A stretch of 7,197 nucleotides of DNA from Anaerolineae bacterium (GCA_021162125.1 JAGGZG010000352.1:1-7197), one strand, 5' to 3'; shown: positions 1-7,049, numbered from the stretch's first letter. Notes: a model not told the origin generated them from the letters alone. Made by a program: numbers and translations.

Positions 1-1
1 A

Positions 2-1561
2 CCTACCGTCAGCCCCACCTCCCCCCCGGCTCCGACGGCGCAGCCCAGCGGCGGCAAGCTAACCTACGGCCTCACCCTCGCCCCGTCGGGCATTGACCCT
101 CACGTAGACGCCTCATCAGAGCTGGGCATTCCCCTCACCAGCGTCTACGACCCCCTGGTCTGGCTAAGCCCGGAGGGGACGTTCGTCCCAGGTCTGGCCG
201 AACGGTGGGAAATCTCCGCCGACGGCCGGGTCTACACCTTCACCCTGCGTCGAGACGTCAAATTCCACGACGGCACGCCGTTCAACGCCGAAGCAGTGCG
301 TTTCAGCCTGGATCGCATCGCCGACCCGGCAACGAAGTCGCGCAAAGCTATCGGTATGTTGGGCCCTTATGACCACACAGAGGTGGTGGACGACTACACC
401 GTGCGCGTGCACTTCAAAGAGCCTTACGCCCCTTTCCTTACCTCTCTGAGCACTGTTTATCTGGCCATGGTCTCCCCGAGCGCAGTACAGAAATGGGGCG
501 AGGAATACCAGTTTCATCAGGTGGGCACCGGCCCATTCATATTCAAAGAATACGTGCCCAAAGACCGCCTCGTTCTGGTGCGCAACCCGGATTACAACTG
601 GGCTCCTTCTTTCTTTAACCATCAGGGGGCGGCCTATCTGGACGAGGTGGTCTTCCGCTTTTACACCGATCCGGCCACCCGCGCCCTGGCGCTGGAATCG
701 GGCGAGGCTGACGTGATGGGTGAGATTCCGCCGCTGGACGCCAGCCGGTTGGACGACGACCCGGCTTACACGTTGATGCCGGTGGCCATCCCCGGTCAGC
801 CCCTGCAGTTCTTCCTCAACACCCAACGCCCTCCCCTCGACGATCTGTTGGTGCGCCAGGCCCTGCTCTATGCCGTGGACCGGGAGGCCATCGTTCGCAC
901 CATCTTCAAGGGGTACTCGCCGGTGGCCTACGGTCCCCTGTCCCGCCCTACCTTCGCCTACGATCCCGCCGTGGAGGGCCGCTACGCCTACGATCCCCAG
1001 AAGGCCGCCGAACTGCTGGAGGCCGCCGGTTGGACAGACAGCGACGGTGACGGAATCCGTGACCGGGACGGCCAGCCTCTCCAGCTCGACGTTATCCTGA
1101 TGGGCTGGGGTTACATCCCCGAGGTGGGACAGATGCTCCAGGATCAGCTCCAGCAAGTAGGAGTCACCCTGAACTCACAGAAGATGACCTTCTCCAACGC
1201 GCTGGGAGCGGTACGCGAGGGGAACTATCACCTGGTTCCTTTCCTCTTCTCCAGCAGTGATCCTGACATCCTGCGCTCCTGCTTCCATTCCGCCAACGTG
1301 GAAGGGGGGTTCAACTGGTCAAAGGTGGTTGACCCGGAACTGGATGCCTTGTTGGAGGAGGGGATGCAGACGCTGGACGAGGCGGCCCGGCAGGAAATCT
1401 ATGCTCAGATCCAGCAGCGCATAATGGATCAGGCGATGATCCTGCCGATACGCGACTACGTCAATCTAAACGCTACCCACTCCTACGTGCAGGGATTGCG
1501 CTTTGACCGTCAAGGCTGGTTCCCCTGGCTATATGAGGTCTCAGTCACCAGATCCAAGTAA
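2..1561 (+). CDS. ABC transporter substrate-binding protein, family 5 (5'-truncated)
   Basis: Extracellular solute-binding protein of the SBP_bac_5 (DppA/OppA/NikA-like) family. It would capture a peptide or similar solute outside the membrane and deliver it to the permeases encoded next. The open frame enters from the left edge, so the start and lipoprotein signal are missing; 519 residues are visible. The first ~18 residues are a Pro/Ser/Thr-rich linker, typical just after a lipobox cysteine. The family signature follows at about residues 49-105 (YDPLVWLSPEG, then LAERWEISADGRVYTFTLR and VKFHDGTPFNAE). Other family motifs are GTGPFIF (about 176) and YTDPATRALALESGEADV (about 221). An Asp-rich DSDGDGIRDRDG stretch (nt 1037-1072) resembles a calcium-binding loop and is common in this family. 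The GTG at 296 is internal, because clear family sequence precedes it. The gene ends 41 nt before the first permease gene. Family assignment is secure; the substrate cannot be told. Confidence 0.94.
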   Translation, partial: PTVSPTSPPAPTAQPSGGKLTYGLTLAPSGIDPHVDASSELGIPLTSVYDPLVWLSPEGTFVPGLAERWEISADGRVYTFTLRRDVKFHDGTPFNAEAVRFSLDRIADPATKSRKAIGMLGPYDHTEVVDDYTVRVHFKEPYAPFLTSLSTVYLAMVSPSAVQKWGEEYQFHQVGTGPFIFKEYVPKDRLVLVRNPDYNWAPSFFNHQGAAYLDEVVFRFYTDPATRALALESGEADVMGEIPPLDASRLDDDPAYTLMPVAIPGQPLQFFLNTQRPPLDDLLVRQALLYAVDREAIVRTIFKGYSPVAYGPLSRPTFAYDPAVEGRYAYDPQKAAELLEAAGWTDSDGDGIRDRDGQPLQLDVILMGWGYIPEVGQMLQDQLQQVGVTLNSQKMTFSNALGAVREGNYHLVPFLFSSSDPDILRSCFHSANVEGGFNWSKVVDPELDALLEEGMQTLDEAARQEIYAQIQQRIMDQAMILPIRDYVNLNATHSYVQGLRFDRQGWFPWLYEVSVTRSK

Positions 1562-1592
1562 GTCCCCTCACTCAAGAAGGCTGAGCCTCGTC

Positions 1593-1597
1593 AAGGA
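1593..1597 (+). promoter_or_regulatory. Ribosome binding site of the DppB-like permease
   Basis: AAGGA lies 5 nt before the ATG at 1603. It supports that start and shows the gene can be translated independently of the upstream substrate-binding gene. Confidence 0.6.
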
Positions 1598-1602
1598 ACA
1601 AT

Positions 1603-2526
1603 ATGCTTGCTTATCTACTGCGGCGACTGCTCTCCTCTATCTCCACCCTCCTGGGAGTGGTCACATTGACCTTTTTTGCCCTGCGTCTTCTGCCTGGAGA
1701 CCCGGCGACAATGCTCATCTCGCAAGGAGGTGGTACCGCCGAGCAGATCGCCGCTTTGCGATCCCAACTGGGGCTGGACGCCCCACTGGTCATCCAGTAC
1801 GTGCGTTTCCTGAATGGAGTGTTGCGGGGTGATCTAGGGCAATCACTGGTCACCCATCGACCGGTGGCCGAGGTCATCGCCGAACAAGTTCCCCACACCG
1901 TGTCCCTGGCCGTGACGGCTACCCTCTTGGCAGTACTCCTGGGAGTACTGTTAGGCATCCTCGCGGCTGCCAGCCAGGGGACCTGGGTGGATGGGTTATG
2001 CATGGCCCTGGCTGTGGTCGGGGTCTCCATCCCCATCCCTCTCTCAGGCCTGGTGCTCATTATGCTCTTCAGCTTGACCCTGGGCTGGCTGCCGGCCACG
2101 GGGCAGGGTTCCTGGCGTCACCTGATAATGCCTGCCCTGGCTTTGAATCTGGCTTTCACAGGCACTATCGCCCGGCTGGTGCGCGCCCAACTTGTGGAGG
2201 TGTTGGCTCAGGAATACATCGTCGTCGCCCGGGCCAAAGGACTGCACGAGATCACCATCCTCGTGCGCCACGCCCTGCGCAACGCCCTTATTCCGGTGAT
2301 TACTATCATCGGCCTGCGCTTTGGCTCTCTGTTGGGAGGCACGGTGGTTATCGAGACCCTCTTCTCCCGGCAAGGGCTAGGCCGTCTGCTGGTGGACGCT
2401 ATTCTCTGGAAAGACTATCCCCTGGTGCAGGGATTGGTGATGCTGAGCGCCGTACTGTACCTCACCACAAACCTGCTGGTAGACCTGGGGTATGGTCTGT
2501 TAAATCCTCGCATCCACCACGAATGA
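1603..2526 (+). CDS. ABC transporter permease, DppB/OppB-like
   Basis: Integral membrane permease, first of the heterodimeric pair of a peptide/nickel-type ABC importer; 307 residues, normal for the family. An N-terminal helix (about 9-29) is followed by the LRLLPGDPA motif that is characteristic of DppB-type permeases. The external region then contains the typical LGLDAPLVIQYVRFL and GDLGQS stretches. Further membrane segments lie at about 98-122, 133-160, 172-192, 228-250 and 275-297. The cytoplasmic EAA loop, which contacts the ATPase, is at about 204-232 (EYIVVARAKG...RNALIPV). The gene is 41 nt downstream of the substrate-binding gene, and its TGA overlaps or abuts the start of the next permease. 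Family assignment is secure; which of the Dpp/Opp/Nik/Gsi subgroups it belongs to is not determinable here. Confidence 0.95.
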   Translation: MLAYLLRRLLSSISTLLGVVTLTFFALRLLPGDPATMLISQGGGTAEQIAALRSQLGLDAPLVIQYVRFLNGVLRGDLGQSLVTHRPVAEVIAEQVPHTVSLAVTATLLAVLLGVLLGILAAASQGTWVDGLCMALAVVGVSIPIPLSGLVLIMLFSLTLGWLPATGQGSWRHLIMPALALNLAFTGTIARLVRAQLVEVLAQEYIVVARAKGLHEITILVRHALRNALIPVITIIGLRFGSLLGGTVVIETLFSRQGLGRLLVDAILWKDYPLVQGLVMLSAVLYLTTNLLVDLGYGLLNPRIHHE

Positions 2527-2537
2527 GGCTGCCATCA

Positions 2538-3428
2538 ATGACCATACGTCGTTATCCTATCCCTACCCGCAAAGCCCCTCCCCGTCGTGAGATTCCGCCG
2601 CCAGTGCGACGTCGCGCCCTGCGCCGTAATCCGGCCGGCCTATTGGGGCTGATCATACTAACCCTGATCGTTGCCGCAACGTCGTTGGCCTCTGCCCTGG
2701 CCCCTTACGACCCACTGGACATGACTCCGAGCCAACAACTCCTGCCCCCCTCCCTGGCCCATCCCCTGGGCACCGACCTCTTCGGCCGAGACGTGCTTAG
2801 CCGGGTGCTATACGGAGCCCGCATCTCCCTGCTGGTGGGGGGGCTGGCCGCATTGATCGCGGCCCTGCCGGGAATCCTGCTGGGCCTGGTCAGCGGCTAC
2901 TACGGCGGCAGAATAGATTCAGCGACGATGCGAGTGATGGACACACTCCTGGCTTTTCCCGGCCTGATCCTGGCCCTGGGGATCGTCGCCGTGCTGCGCC
3001 CGGGACTGAGCAACGTGACGCTGGCTGTGGGATTGGCCGGCATCCCCGCCTATACGCGGGTGGTGCGCAGCAGCGTGCTCACCGTTAAACGCAGTTTGTA
3101 CGTCCGCGCGGCCCGCGCGGTTGGCTGCCGCGACTCACGCATCCTGTTCCGTCACATCCTGCCCAACGTGCTGGCCCCGGTCATCGTCCTGAGCACTCTG
3201 AACGTAGGGCGGTCTATTCTGCACGCCTCGGCCCTCAGCTTCCTGGGTCTGGGCGTCCAGCCCCCTACCCCGGAGTGGGGCGCAATGATAAACGAAGGAC
3301 GCGAGATACTGCGGCTGGCTCCGTGGGTCAGTCTGACCCCGGCAGCCATGATTTTACTCACCGTGCTGGGCATCAACCTGCTGGGCGACGGCCTGCGAGA
3401 TGCGCTCGATCCCCGGTTGCGGGCTTGA
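2538..3428 (+). CDS. ABC transporter permease, DppC/OppC-like
   Basis: Second permease of the importer, partner of the preceding DppB-like protein; 296 residues from this start. A basic, Pro/Arg-rich cytoplasmic N-terminus (to about 30) precedes a helix at about 35-55. The family motif HPLGTDLFGRDVLSRVLYGAR is at about 75-95. The EAA loop is at about 186-214 (SLYVRAARAVG...LPNVLAPV). The DppC-type signatures LSFLGLGVQPPTPEWGAMI (about 233) and LLGDGLRDALDPRL (about 281) are both intact. Two starts are possible. The ATG at 2523 overlaps the upstream stop as ATGA, which would suit translational coupling. The ATG at 2538 has a GAGG 9 nt upstream. I chose 2538; the difference is five residues. 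No ATPase gene follows, so the nucleotide-binding subunits must lie elsewhere or upstream of the window. Confidence 0.93.
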   Translation: MTIRRYPIPTRKAPPRREIPPPVRRRALRRNPAGLLGLIILTLIVAATSLASALAPYDPLDMTPSQQLLPPSLAHPLGTDLFGRDVLSRVLYGARISLLVGGLAALIAALPGILLGLVSGYYGGRIDSATMRVMDTLLAFPGLILALGIVAVLRPGLSNVTLAVGLAGIPAYTRVVRSSVLTVKRSLYVRAARAVGCRDSRILFRHILPNVLAPVIVLSTLNVGRSILHASALSFLGLGVQPPTPEWGAMINEGREILRLAPWVSLTPAAMILLTVLGINLLGDGLRDALDPRLRA

Positions 3429-3544
3429 ACTAGTGCCCAATGGCTCAGAGGGCATCCGGAAATTCACCACAAAGGCACTAAGACACCAACAGTACTTTTG
3501 CAGATTTCACAAAGCGGCTATGCACGGCTCGCGCCCCCCTCTAA

Positions 3545-3567
3545 CTCCCCCCGTTTCACGGGGGGAG
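3545..3567. repeat. Perfect 10-bp G/C-tract hairpin
   Basis: CTCCCCCCGT (3545-3554) and ACGGGGGGAG (3558-3567) are exact inverse complements separated by the 3-nt loop TTC. The structure is very stable. It lacks a T-tract on either side, so it is not a standard intrinsic terminator, though it could stabilise or end the permease mRNA. It resembles the C/G-tract hairpin at 7107-7132 upstream of hdrA, which suggests a dispersed repeat family in this genome. Confidence 0.7.
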
Positions 3568-3589
3568 GATAGGCTTCCCCCTGCGACCC

Positions 3590-3609
3590 GTCCTGAGCCC
3601 AGTCGAAGA
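3590..3609. repeat. CCTGAGCCCAGTCGAAG-type dispersed repeat word
   Basis: The stretch around GTCCTGAGCCCAGTCGAAGA matches, in inverse complement, a short intergenic word of the form TTCGACTGGGCTCAGGA. I have seen this word recur as a dispersed repeat in many bacterial genomes. Only one copy is in the window, so its repetitive nature rests on recall, not on the sequence shown. Confidence 0.35.
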
Positions 3610-3695
3610 AGGGGCGGGGGGCCTAGAGGATGTGCCTTTGTGTCTTGATGGTCATATCTTCGACACACTCCCAGAGGGGAATGAGGAAAGGAAAC

Positions 3696-3701
3696 AGGAG
3701 G
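3696..3701 (+). promoter_or_regulatory. Strong ribosome binding site of the six-helix membrane protein
   Basis: A perfect AGGAGG lies 4 nt before the ATG at 3706. It fixes the start of the following gene and argues that the gene is really translated. Confidence 0.75.
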
Positions 3702-3705
3702 TTAA

Positions 3706-4353
3706 ATGAGGAAACGTTGGGACATCAGCCGCACCGCCCCGCTGGGTATCCTGCTGGCGCTGGTAGGCTACTGGGGTCCCTGGGTAGACCACCAGACCGC
3801 TGCCCTGGTGCTCAGCGGCCTGGACATGAGTGAATACGTCAAGTTTCTGCCGGAGGTGCGCGAGGGAAGTGTGCGCGTATTTCGGGAGCTGTTTTACCTG
3901 CCACCACTGGCAGCGGCGCTCTGCCTGGCGTTGCTGGTTGGCCGACTATGGCCTCGTTACCCGCTCGCCGTGCGGGTGATCATGCTGAGCCTGGCCGTCG
4001 GCCTCTGCATCGTGGTCCTGCCGCCCTATCCTTTCGTTCTGCACGCCCTCGCCTCAGTCGAGTTACGGGGGCAGTTCATCCTCGCCGTGCTCTGCCTGGG
4101 GTTGATCGCCGCATTTCCGCTCTACCGCCACCTGCCTTCCCTACTCGCCAACCTGATACTGATAGCGCTGGCCCTCCTGGGGGCGATCCCTGCCGTAGCT
4201 CAATTTTTTGCCATCCGTCCCGCCCTGGACCGGGCCTACGGCTGGCCGGTGCAAGTAGGATGGGGGCTGTGGGTAATGGTGGTAGGCTTCGCTTTCATCA
4301 TTGCCGCCGCCGGTTCCAGAAGCCCATCCAAACGTTCCTGGTCGGTCTCCTGA
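3706..4353 (+). CDS. Six-helix membrane protein of unknown function
   Basis: 215 residues, very hydrophobic, with no cofactor or catalytic motif that I can name. Likely membrane segments are at about 11-27, 62-82, 87-107, 121-140, 144-170 and 181-203. The first segment contains GYWGPWVDH, followed by a soluble stretch with LSGLDMSEYVKFLPEVREGSVRVFRE written here as two adjoining pieces: LSGLDMSEYVKFLPE (36-50), then VREGSVRVFRE (51-61). The GYWGPWVDH and LSGLDMSEYVKFLPE motifs remind me of small uncharacterised membrane proteins in Chloroflexota, but I cannot confirm this. The start is fixed by AGGAGG 4 nt upstream. The gene is separated from the ABC operon by the repeat-rich gap, so it probably has its own promoter, though I see no convincing one. 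The last ten residues (SPSKRSWSVS) look unrelated to the membrane domain, and a second copy of the final helix lies just downstream in another frame. The native 3' end may therefore have been altered. Confidence 0.85.
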   Translation: MRKRWDISRTAPLGILLALVGYWGPWVDHQTAALVLSGLDMSEYVKFLPEVREGSVRVFRELFYLPPLAAALCLALLVGRLWPRYPLAVRVIMLSLAVGLCIVVLPPYPFVLHALASVELRGQFILAVLCLGLIAAFPLYRHLPSLLANLILIALALLGAIPAVAQFFAIRPALDRAYGWPVQVGWGLWVMVVGFAFIIAAAGSRSPSKRSWSVS

Positions 4354-4364
4354 CCGGCCAGGGG

Positions 4365-4424
4365 GGCTTTGCTTTCGTCATCGCTGCCGTCGGCTCCAAG
4401 ATTCGAGGCAGGTCAGCTGATTAA
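4365..4424 (+). pseudogene. Out-of-frame remnant of a second copy of the last helix of the membrane protein
   Basis: Positions 4365-4400 encode GFAFVIAAVGSK in the third frame. They match 28 of 36 bases of 4285-4320, which encode GFAFIIAAAGSR in the preceding gene. Most differences are synonymous or conservative, as expected of two sequences that diverged while coding. The remnant continues as IRGRSAD to a TGA at 4422-4424. It lacks any start or upstream part of its own. It may be what is left of a tandem paralogue, or the original 3' end displaced by a small insertion and frameshift. Codon-level similarity makes chance unlikely, but the stretch is short. Confidence 0.4.
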
Positions 4425-4475
4425 GCCGATGGACCCGATAGCCCCCATCCGCTCAATCGGGTGACCAGTCACACC

Positions 4476-7040
4476 CTAAATCAGCACCCGCACACTGTTG
4501 CTCCTGCACTTAGCACACATCCGTTCTTCGTTTTGCGCCTTCTCCATGCTATAATCTTCCTGCCACTCATGTCCACAGTGCAGGCAGCGCAGCGTAGCTG
4601 GCGTCGGCTCCTTCAGCTTCCACACCTTGCTGCTGACGGGGACCTTCGCCTCCCTCAGCACCTCAATCGTCCGCTCCACCTCCTCGGCGGTGACACCCGC
4701 GCGGAGCTCCTCCACCTGGCGCATGATCTTCGCCCAGCGCTGGCCCTCGGCGGCAGAGCACCACTCCAACTGCAGGCGCTCCGGGCGCACACCGTGCTTC
4801 TCCAGCCCCTCCCACAGGGCATCCACGCGGCGCACAGTGTTGCGGTTGGCGCTGATGTAGTGGCAATCCGCGTAGTGGCAGCCGCTGACCAGTACCACTG
4901 GCGCGCCTTTGCGAAAGGCATACCACACAAAATCGGTGGCGACGCGCCCTGAGCACATCGTCCTGATGATGCGCGCATTGGGCGGGTACTCCATGCGGCC
5001 CGTGCCCGCGGTGTCGGCCCCGGCGTAAGAACACCAATTGCAGGCAAAGGTGACAATCGTATTCAGCGGGTCACGCTCCAGGGCGGCATCAATCTGGGCG
5101 AAGATGGCCTGATCGCTGAAATGGCGCATCTCGATGGCATCAAAGGGACACTCGGCAGCACAGGTGCCACAGCCAGCGCAGGCAGCGGTGATGATCTCCG
5201 CCACCTGCTTCTTCTCCCAGCGGATAGCCGAATAGGGACACACGCTGGCACAGCGCCCGCACTTCTTGCATTTATCCGCGTCCACCACGGCGGTGATAGC
5301 CTCGACCCGGATCTTGCTCTTGCTGAGCAGCGTCCCGGCCCGCGCCGCCGCCGCCGATGCCTGGGTCACGCTGTCTTTCACGTCCTTGGGGCTCTCGGCA
5401 CAGCCAGCCAGGAAGACGCCCTTCGTCGTCGCATCCACCGGCTTGAGCTTGGGGTGCGCCTCCATGAAAAAGCCGTCCGGCGTGCGGGAGAGGGTGAGCA
5501 ATTGCTTGGTGAGATCGCTGTCGTGCCGGGGGATGGCCCCGATGGACAGCACCAACATGTCCAGCTCGTGCTCCTCGATGCGCCCCGCCGTAGTGTTCTC
5601 CACGTAGACCTTGAGATTCCGCGTCTGCGGGTCCTCCACCACTTCGCCGGGCAGCCCGCGCACGTAGCGGACGCCCGCCGCTTTGCTGCGCATGAACAGT
5701 TCCTCGAAACCCTTGCCAAAGGCGCGGATGTCCATGTAGAAAACCGTGATGTCAATGTCGGGGTAGTGGTCCTTGAGCAGCAGACTGTCCTTGACGGTGT
5801 TCATACAGCAGATGTTCGAGCAGTAGGGATTGCCGCGCGCGGGATTGTTCGTCCGCGAGCCGACGCATTGCACGAACCCGATGCGCCGGGGAGTCTGGCC
5901 GTCGGTCAGGCGGACGAAGTGCCCGCCGGTCGGCCCGCCGGCGCTGATCAGCCGCTCAAATTCCAGGCTGGTTATCACGTTCTCGAAGCGGGTGTAGCCG
6001 TACTCGTCCAGCGCGGTGGGATCGTACACGTCCATGCCGGTGGCGACGATAATCGCCCCCACCTCCAGTTCGACGATCTCGTCCCGCATGTCGAAATCAA
6101 TGCACTTCTTATCGCAGACCTCGATGCACTTCCCGCAGGCGATGGGGTTATCGCCCAGGCAGGCTTCAATGTCCACCAGATAGGCCGAGGGCACCGCTTG
6201 GGGAAACGGGATATAGATCGCCCGCCGAGTGCTGAGCCCCTGCTGAAACTCGTCCGGGCGGACGATGGGGCAAACCTTGACGCACTCACCGCAGGCCGTG
6301 CATTCGTTCTCGTCCACGTAGCGCGCCTTCTTGCGCACACGCACTTTGAAATTGCCCACGTAGCCGGATACGTCCTCGACCTCGCTGTAGGCCAGCAGTT
6401 CAATGTTGGGATGCCGACCGGCATCCATCATCTTGGGGCCGAGAATTCATATGCTACAGTCCATGGTGGGATAGGTCTTGTCCAACATGGCCATGATCCC
6501 CCCGATGGACGGCTGCTTCTCCACCAGGTACACCTGATGCCCGGCGTCGGCCAGGTCCAGCGCGGCCTGGATGCCTGCCACCCCGCCGCCGATGACCAGG
6601 GCCGCGTCCGTCACTGGCAACTGCTCCTCGTCCTGGGGATACAGCCAGTGCGCCCGGGCCACGGCCACGCGCACGATGTCCTGCGCCTTGCGCGTGGCCG
6701 CCGCCCGATCGTGCAGCGTGACCCACGAGCAGTGCTCCCTGATGTTGGCCATCGTCATCAGATACGGATTCAGCCCTGCCTGCTGGACGCAAGCACGGAA
6801 AGTCGGTTCGTGCAGGCGCGGCGAGCAGGAAGCCACCACCACGCGGTTGAGGTTGTGCTCCACGATCACGCGCCTGATCTCGGCCTGGCCGGGATCGGAG
6901 CAGGTGTACTTGTTGCGCACGGCGATGGCCACGTCGGGCAACGTGGTCGCATAGTCCTTCACCGCCTCCGTATCCACGCTGCCGGCGATGTTCAGCCCGC
7001 AGTCGCAGACGAAAACGCCAATCCGCAGATTATCTTTCAC
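4476..7040 (-). CDS. hdrA: Selenocysteine-containing HdrA-MvhD fusion flavoprotein with C-terminal zinc ribbon
   Basis: FAD and iron-sulfur subunit of the heterodisulfide reductase A family, cytoplasmic, 854 residues if the in-frame TGA at 6449-6447 is read as selenocysteine (residue 198). Order: N-terminal domain with VCDCGLNIAG (11-20) and ASCSPRLHEP (70-79); FAD-binding VIGGGVAG (149-156); DCSI-U-IL (194-200); inserted ferredoxin domain with Cys 247/250/253/257 and 302/305/309/313; second half of the flavin fold with YCSNICCMN (406-414) and GVFLAGCAESPKDV (541-554); a two-cluster ferredoxin with Cys 591/594/597/601 and 621/624/627/631; MvhD domain (about 661-788) with FACNWCSYAGAD and MCSGRV; zinc ribbon with Cys 819/822/842/845. 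In the family, HdrA can bifurcate electrons and MvhD links it to hydrogenase or formate dehydrogenase. The GTG at 7040 has GAGGAGG 9 nt upstream; the TTG at 7043 (6 nt) is equally possible. HdrB/HdrC are not in the window. Without recoding it would be two fragments of 197 and at most 651 residues. Confidence 0.9.
6402..6432 (-). promoter_or_regulatory. Bacterial SECIS element
   Basis: On the - strand, 20 nt after the TGA, GGATGCC (6426-6420) pairs perfectly with GGCATCC (6415-6409) around the tetraloop GGTC (6419-6416). A short lower helix, GATG (6432-6429) with CATT (6405-6402, one G-U pair), can form below an AT/CAA internal loop. The GGUC apical loop is the same as in the E. coli fdhF SECIS that binds SelB. 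The loop starts 27 nt after the TGA, within the range known for bacterial SECIS. The hairpin lies inside the coding region, as bacterial SECIS must, and encodes the conserved DAGRHP part of HdrA. Confidence 0.85.
6447..6449 (-). other. In-frame TGA read as selenocysteine
   Basis: The reading frame runs without any other stop on both sides of this TGA, and HdrA similarity is continuous across it (DKTYPTMDCSI before; ILGPKM, then GRHPNIELL after). The TGA replaces exactly the residue after DCSI, which is Cys in most HdrA proteins and selenocysteine in some methanogen HdrA. A SECIS-like hairpin follows at the right distance. The first ATG after the TGA (6431) has no ribosome binding site and would give a protein lacking its FAD-binding Rossmann motif. 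TGA ends the DppB-like, DppC-like and membrane protein genes, so it is a normal stop codon here. The selenocysteine reading is an inference, but the evidence is consistent. Confidence 0.88.
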
Positions 7041-7049
7041 CAAATCATG

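Larger units (their letters stand above)
3463..3653 (+). repeat. Composite intergenic repeat with inverted ends (possible MITE-like element)
   Basis: This is the core of the 277-nt gap between the permease operon and the membrane protein gene, and it has no coding signal. Its left side carries ACAAAGGCAC (3469-3478) followed by AAGACACC (3480-3487). Its right side carries the inverse, GTGCCTTTGT (3632-3641) and GTGTCTT (3640-3646). The two ends are therefore built from the same short words in opposite orientation, although not in the same order. A perfect hairpin and a CCTGAGCCCAGTCGAAG word lie between them. This looks like a small dispersed non-coding repeat, or several nested together. No transposase and no clear target-site duplication are visible, so mobility is only a guess. 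Confidence 0.45.

Noticed and set aside
296..298. GTG at 296 as the start of the substrate-binding protein
   Set aside because: The open frame continues to the left edge and encodes conserved family sequence (YDPLVWLSPEG, FHDGTPFNAE) before this codon.
1037..1072. Asp-rich DSDGDGIRDRDG loop as an inserted dockerin or calcium-binding domain
   Set aside because: Such loops are a frequent part of family-5 substrate-binding proteins, so it is not an insertion or novelty.
164..1156. Long open frame of 330 codons on the - strand
   Set aside because: It lies opposite the substrate-binding gene, whose protein has clear family motifs. The antisense translation shows no recognisable domain and is a product of high GC.
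3421..3438. GGGC...GCCC at the end of the DppC-like gene as a terminator
   Set aside because: Only 4 bp can pair and no T-tract follows.
3948..4424. Open frame of 158 codons overlapping the membrane protein gene in another frame
   Set aside because: Most of it is a shadow of the real gene; only its last ~20 codons carry meaning, and those are reported as the duplicated helix remnant.
4434..4461. CCCGAT/ATCGGG inverted repeat as a bidirectional terminator between the converging genes
   Set aside because: The stem is only 6 bp with a 16-nt loop and no T-tract on either strand. The position is suggestive but the structure is too weak to call.
6429..6431. ATG at 6431 as the start of a separate 651-residue HdrA gene
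   Set aside because: No ribosome binding site precedes it, it begins in the middle of the flavin domain, and the preceding frame continues the family sequence up to the TGA.
6447..6449. TGA as a nonsense mutation (pseudogene) or as a reassigned codon in a non-standard genetic code
   Set aside because: The TGA is at the exact known Cys/Sec column and is followed by a GGUC-loop hairpin at a proper distance. The rest of both halves is intact. Three other genes in the window end in TGA, so TGA still means stop.
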